DNA of 64,000 nt, from assembly GCA_947377275.1 (NCBI GenBank), contig CANCFV010000003.1:19448-83447 (forward strand), written 5' to 3'. Position 1 is the stretch's first letter. The number at the start of each line of letters is the position of its first letter. This document shows, piece by piece, positions 62,675 to 64,000 of this stretch. A model generated the notes under the pieces. That model did no database searches and was not told the DNA's origin. It saw only the letters and a list, made by a program, of their open reading frames with translations. This stretch comes from Burkholderiales bacterium (GTDB lineage: Bacteria > Pseudomonadota > Gammaproteobacteria > Burkholderiales > Burkholderiaceae_C). The translations under genes and the position numbers were made by a program.

Positions 62675-63655
62675 TCACACCGCCTTGCGGATGCTGATGA
62701 CCGACAAGGGCACCGACGTTTCAGCGGGCAAGCCTTCGGTCGGGCTGCCGCAGCCTTCGTCTTCGTCGAACGCGATGTCACCGCCGGCCACGGGCTTGCC
62801 GGTGGCTTGGATGGTGGTGAAGGGGTAGAGCGCGCGGTCCATCAGGTGCGAGGGCACGATGCTCGACAAGGCCGTGAACATGTTGTCCACGCGGCCGGGG
62901 AAGCGGGTGTCCCAATCGTTGATCATCTCGCGCATTTGCTGGCGTTGCAGGCCTTCTTGGCTGCCGCACAGGTTGCACGGGATGATGGGGAACTCGCGGT
63001 GTTGGGCGTACCTGGCCAGGTCTTGCTCACGGCAATAGGCCATGGGGCGGATGACCACGTGCTCGCCGTTGTCGGTCACCAGCTTTGGGGGCATGCCCTT
63101 GAGCTTTGAGCCAAAGAACATGTTCATGAACAGGGTCTGCAAGATGTCGTCGCGATGGTGGCCCAAGGCGATCTTGGTGCAGCCCAGCTCGGTGGCCACG
63201 CGGTACAAAATGCCACGGCGCAGGCGCGAGCACAGCGAACACGTGGTCTTGCCTTCGGGCACCACGCGCTTGACCACGCTGTAGGTGTCTTGCTCTTCAA
63301 TGCGGAAGGGCACGCCGACTTGGGTGAGGTACTCGGGCAGCACGTGCTCAGGGAAGCCGGGCTGCTTCTGGTCGAGGTTGACGGCCACGATCTCGAACTT
63401 GATGGGCGCCCGGCGCTGCAGGTTCATCAAGATGTCGAGCATGGCGTAGCTGTCTTTGCCACCCGACATGCACACCATCACCTTGTCGCCGTCTTCGATC
63501 ATGTTGAAGTCGGCAATGGCCTGGCCCACCTCGCGGTGCAGTCGCTTGCTCAGCTTGTTGCGCTCAAACGCCTCTTTTTTGGCCTTGAGGTCCTCAGGCG
63601 TCTTGGCCGGGCGTTCTTCGTCTGCAAGGGTGGGGGTGATCAGGTCGGACGTCAT
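62675..63655 (-). CDS. ttcA: tRNA 2-thiocytidine(32) synthetase TtcA
   Basis: ATP- and iron-sulfur-dependent enzyme that thiolates cytidine-32 of certain tRNAs. PP-loop [15 protein letters not shown] and the two family CxxC motifs, [10 protein letters not shown] and CNLCGSQEG, which bind the 4Fe-4S cluster, are all present, as is [19 protein letters not shown]. The start is taken as ATG 63655 (326 residues); a GTG at 63718 would add 21 non-conserved residues. Between folB and the DUF4136 lipoprotein gene. Confidence 0.96.
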   Translation of the reverse strand: MTSDLITPTLADEERPAKTPEDLKAKKEAFERNKLSKRLHREVGQAIADFNMIEDGDKVMVCMSGGKDSYAMLDILMNLQRRAPIKFEIVAVNLDQKQPGFPEHVLPEYLTQVGVPFRIEEQDTYSVVKRVVPEGKTTCSLCSRLRRGILYRVATELGCTKIALGHHRDDILQTLFMNMFFGSKLKGMPPKLVTDNGEHVVIRPMAYCREQDLARYAQHREFPIIPCNLCGSQEGLQRQQMREMINDWDTRFPGRVDNMFTALSSIVPSHLMDRALYPFTTIQATGKPVAGGDIAFDEDEGCGSPTEGLPAETSVPLSVISIRKAV

Positions 63656-63751
63656 GGCAAAGGCTGGCTGCGTGGCTCGTAACCCGTCATTTTCGCCGAT
63701 CTGCGCGTTTTGCGACACCCCTATCCCCTTAGACAGGGCGCAATGCCGCGC

Positions 63752-64000
63752 TCACCATTGCCCGGTTTCCATGCGAATGGCCACTTCGCAGTCTTCAAAA
63801 ATCTCGAGCTTGGCGATCTTGACGCGCACGCCCTGCACCCCTGGCAGCGCCATCAGGCGGTTGCTGACTTTGCCAATCAGCGTTTCGAGCAGGTTGACGT
63901 GGCGGGCCGTGCACTCTTCGATGATGATGGTGCGCACCTTGCGGTAGTCCAGCACATTGAGGATCTCGTCGTCGCGGGGCAGCAAGGGCTGGCTGCCCAT
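63752..64000 (-). CDS. folB: Dihydroneopterin aldolase-family (FolB), partial
   Basis: The C-terminal 82 residues of a FolB-like folate-biosynthesis enzyme: VLDYRKVRTIIIEECTARHV, LLETLIGKVSNRLMALPGV and RVKIAKLEIFEDCEVAIRME. FolB is about 120 residues; the N-terminal part with the catalytic-site entry lies outside the right edge. The conserved ETL glutamate is visible. The frame continues to base 64000, so the true start is not seen. Confidence 0.85.
   Translation of the reverse strand: MGSQPLLPRDDEILNVLDYRKVRTIIIEECTARHVNLLETLIGKVSNRLMALPGVQGVRVKIAKLEIFEDCEVAIRMETGQW

Overview
The window looks like a chromosomal segment of a high-GC betaproteobacterium of the order Burkholderiales (Comamonadaceae / Sphaerotilaceae-like). 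I base this on the folB-ttcA-(DUF4136 lipoprotein)-glmU-dnaJ-like-lrp-glmS block at 57-64 kb, the many LysR-type regulators paired divergently with short operons, a NodT-type RND efflux operon, a PEP-CTERM protein and the overall GC-rich codon use. No rRNA, tRNA or CRISPR array was seen. The species cannot be fixed from the sequence alone.

Layout. 0-3.4 kb: 5' part of katG (runs off the left edge), a ChaA-type cation/proton antiporter, a small conserved protein and a periplasmic copper chaperone (PCuAC). 3.5-12.4 kb: a LysR regulator divergent from a five-gene efflux operon (a hydrolase-fold protein that has lost its nucleophile, RND adaptor, RND pump, outer-membrane factor, MFS exporter) with 4-bp overlaps between the last three genes. 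12.5-18.4 kb: Tat-exported PhoD phosphatase, a LysR/MFS divergent pair and a lipoprotein sorbosone-type dehydrogenase. 18.4-25.1 kb: small, loosely spaced genes (PRC-barrel, cupin, AsmA-like, a 24-residue membrane peptide, a PhnA-like membrane protein, a ChrR-like cupin) ending in an amine-oxidase pseudogene with an internal deletion.

25.3-28.9 kb holds the most unusual gene: one 1196-residue protein joining a complete APC-type amino-acid permease to HAMP, PAS, GGDEF and EAL domains. It looks like a transporter-like receptor wired directly to cyclic-di-GMP turnover. 29.4-31.7 kb: a translationally coupled thioredoxin/DCC1 pair and a PEP-CTERM protein. 32.0-34.3 kb is a gene graveyard: truncated PhzF, GNAT and HCCA-isomerase/DsbA-like genes and an isocitrate-lyase/PEP-mutase gene with an in-frame internal deletion surround one intact hydrolase. 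34.3-40 kb: PaiB, AhpD-like, OsmC and MocR genes, then a DUF2239 gene whose near-leaderless promoter carries three CCCGG-centred boxes, a Tet-like MFS exporter and an SMR exporter with a foldable leader.

40.1-43.8 kb: a MerR/carboxymuconolactone-decarboxylase pair, a LysR divergent from a tautomerase-isochorismatase fusion, and an IS3-type transposase fragment. 43.9-49.8 kb: a self-contained import module in which a GntR/UTRA regulator is divergent from a sulfonate/taurine-type ABC transporter operon ending in a large DUF3604 (PHP-like metallohydrolase) gene. 50.0-56.7 kb: a chemoreceptor tail cut off beside a LysR gene, a quinone-oxidoreductase/GlcG operon with a Tat-signal stub, an NmrA/epimerase-type gene divergent from an XRE/MmyB regulator, and an intact chemoreceptor. 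57.1-64 kb is conserved core: cell-wall amino-sugar synthesis (glmS, glmU), an Lrp regulator, a J-domain membrane protein, tRNA thiolation (ttcA) and the edge of folB.

All identifications rest on reading translated motifs and remembered family features. No database search was run.
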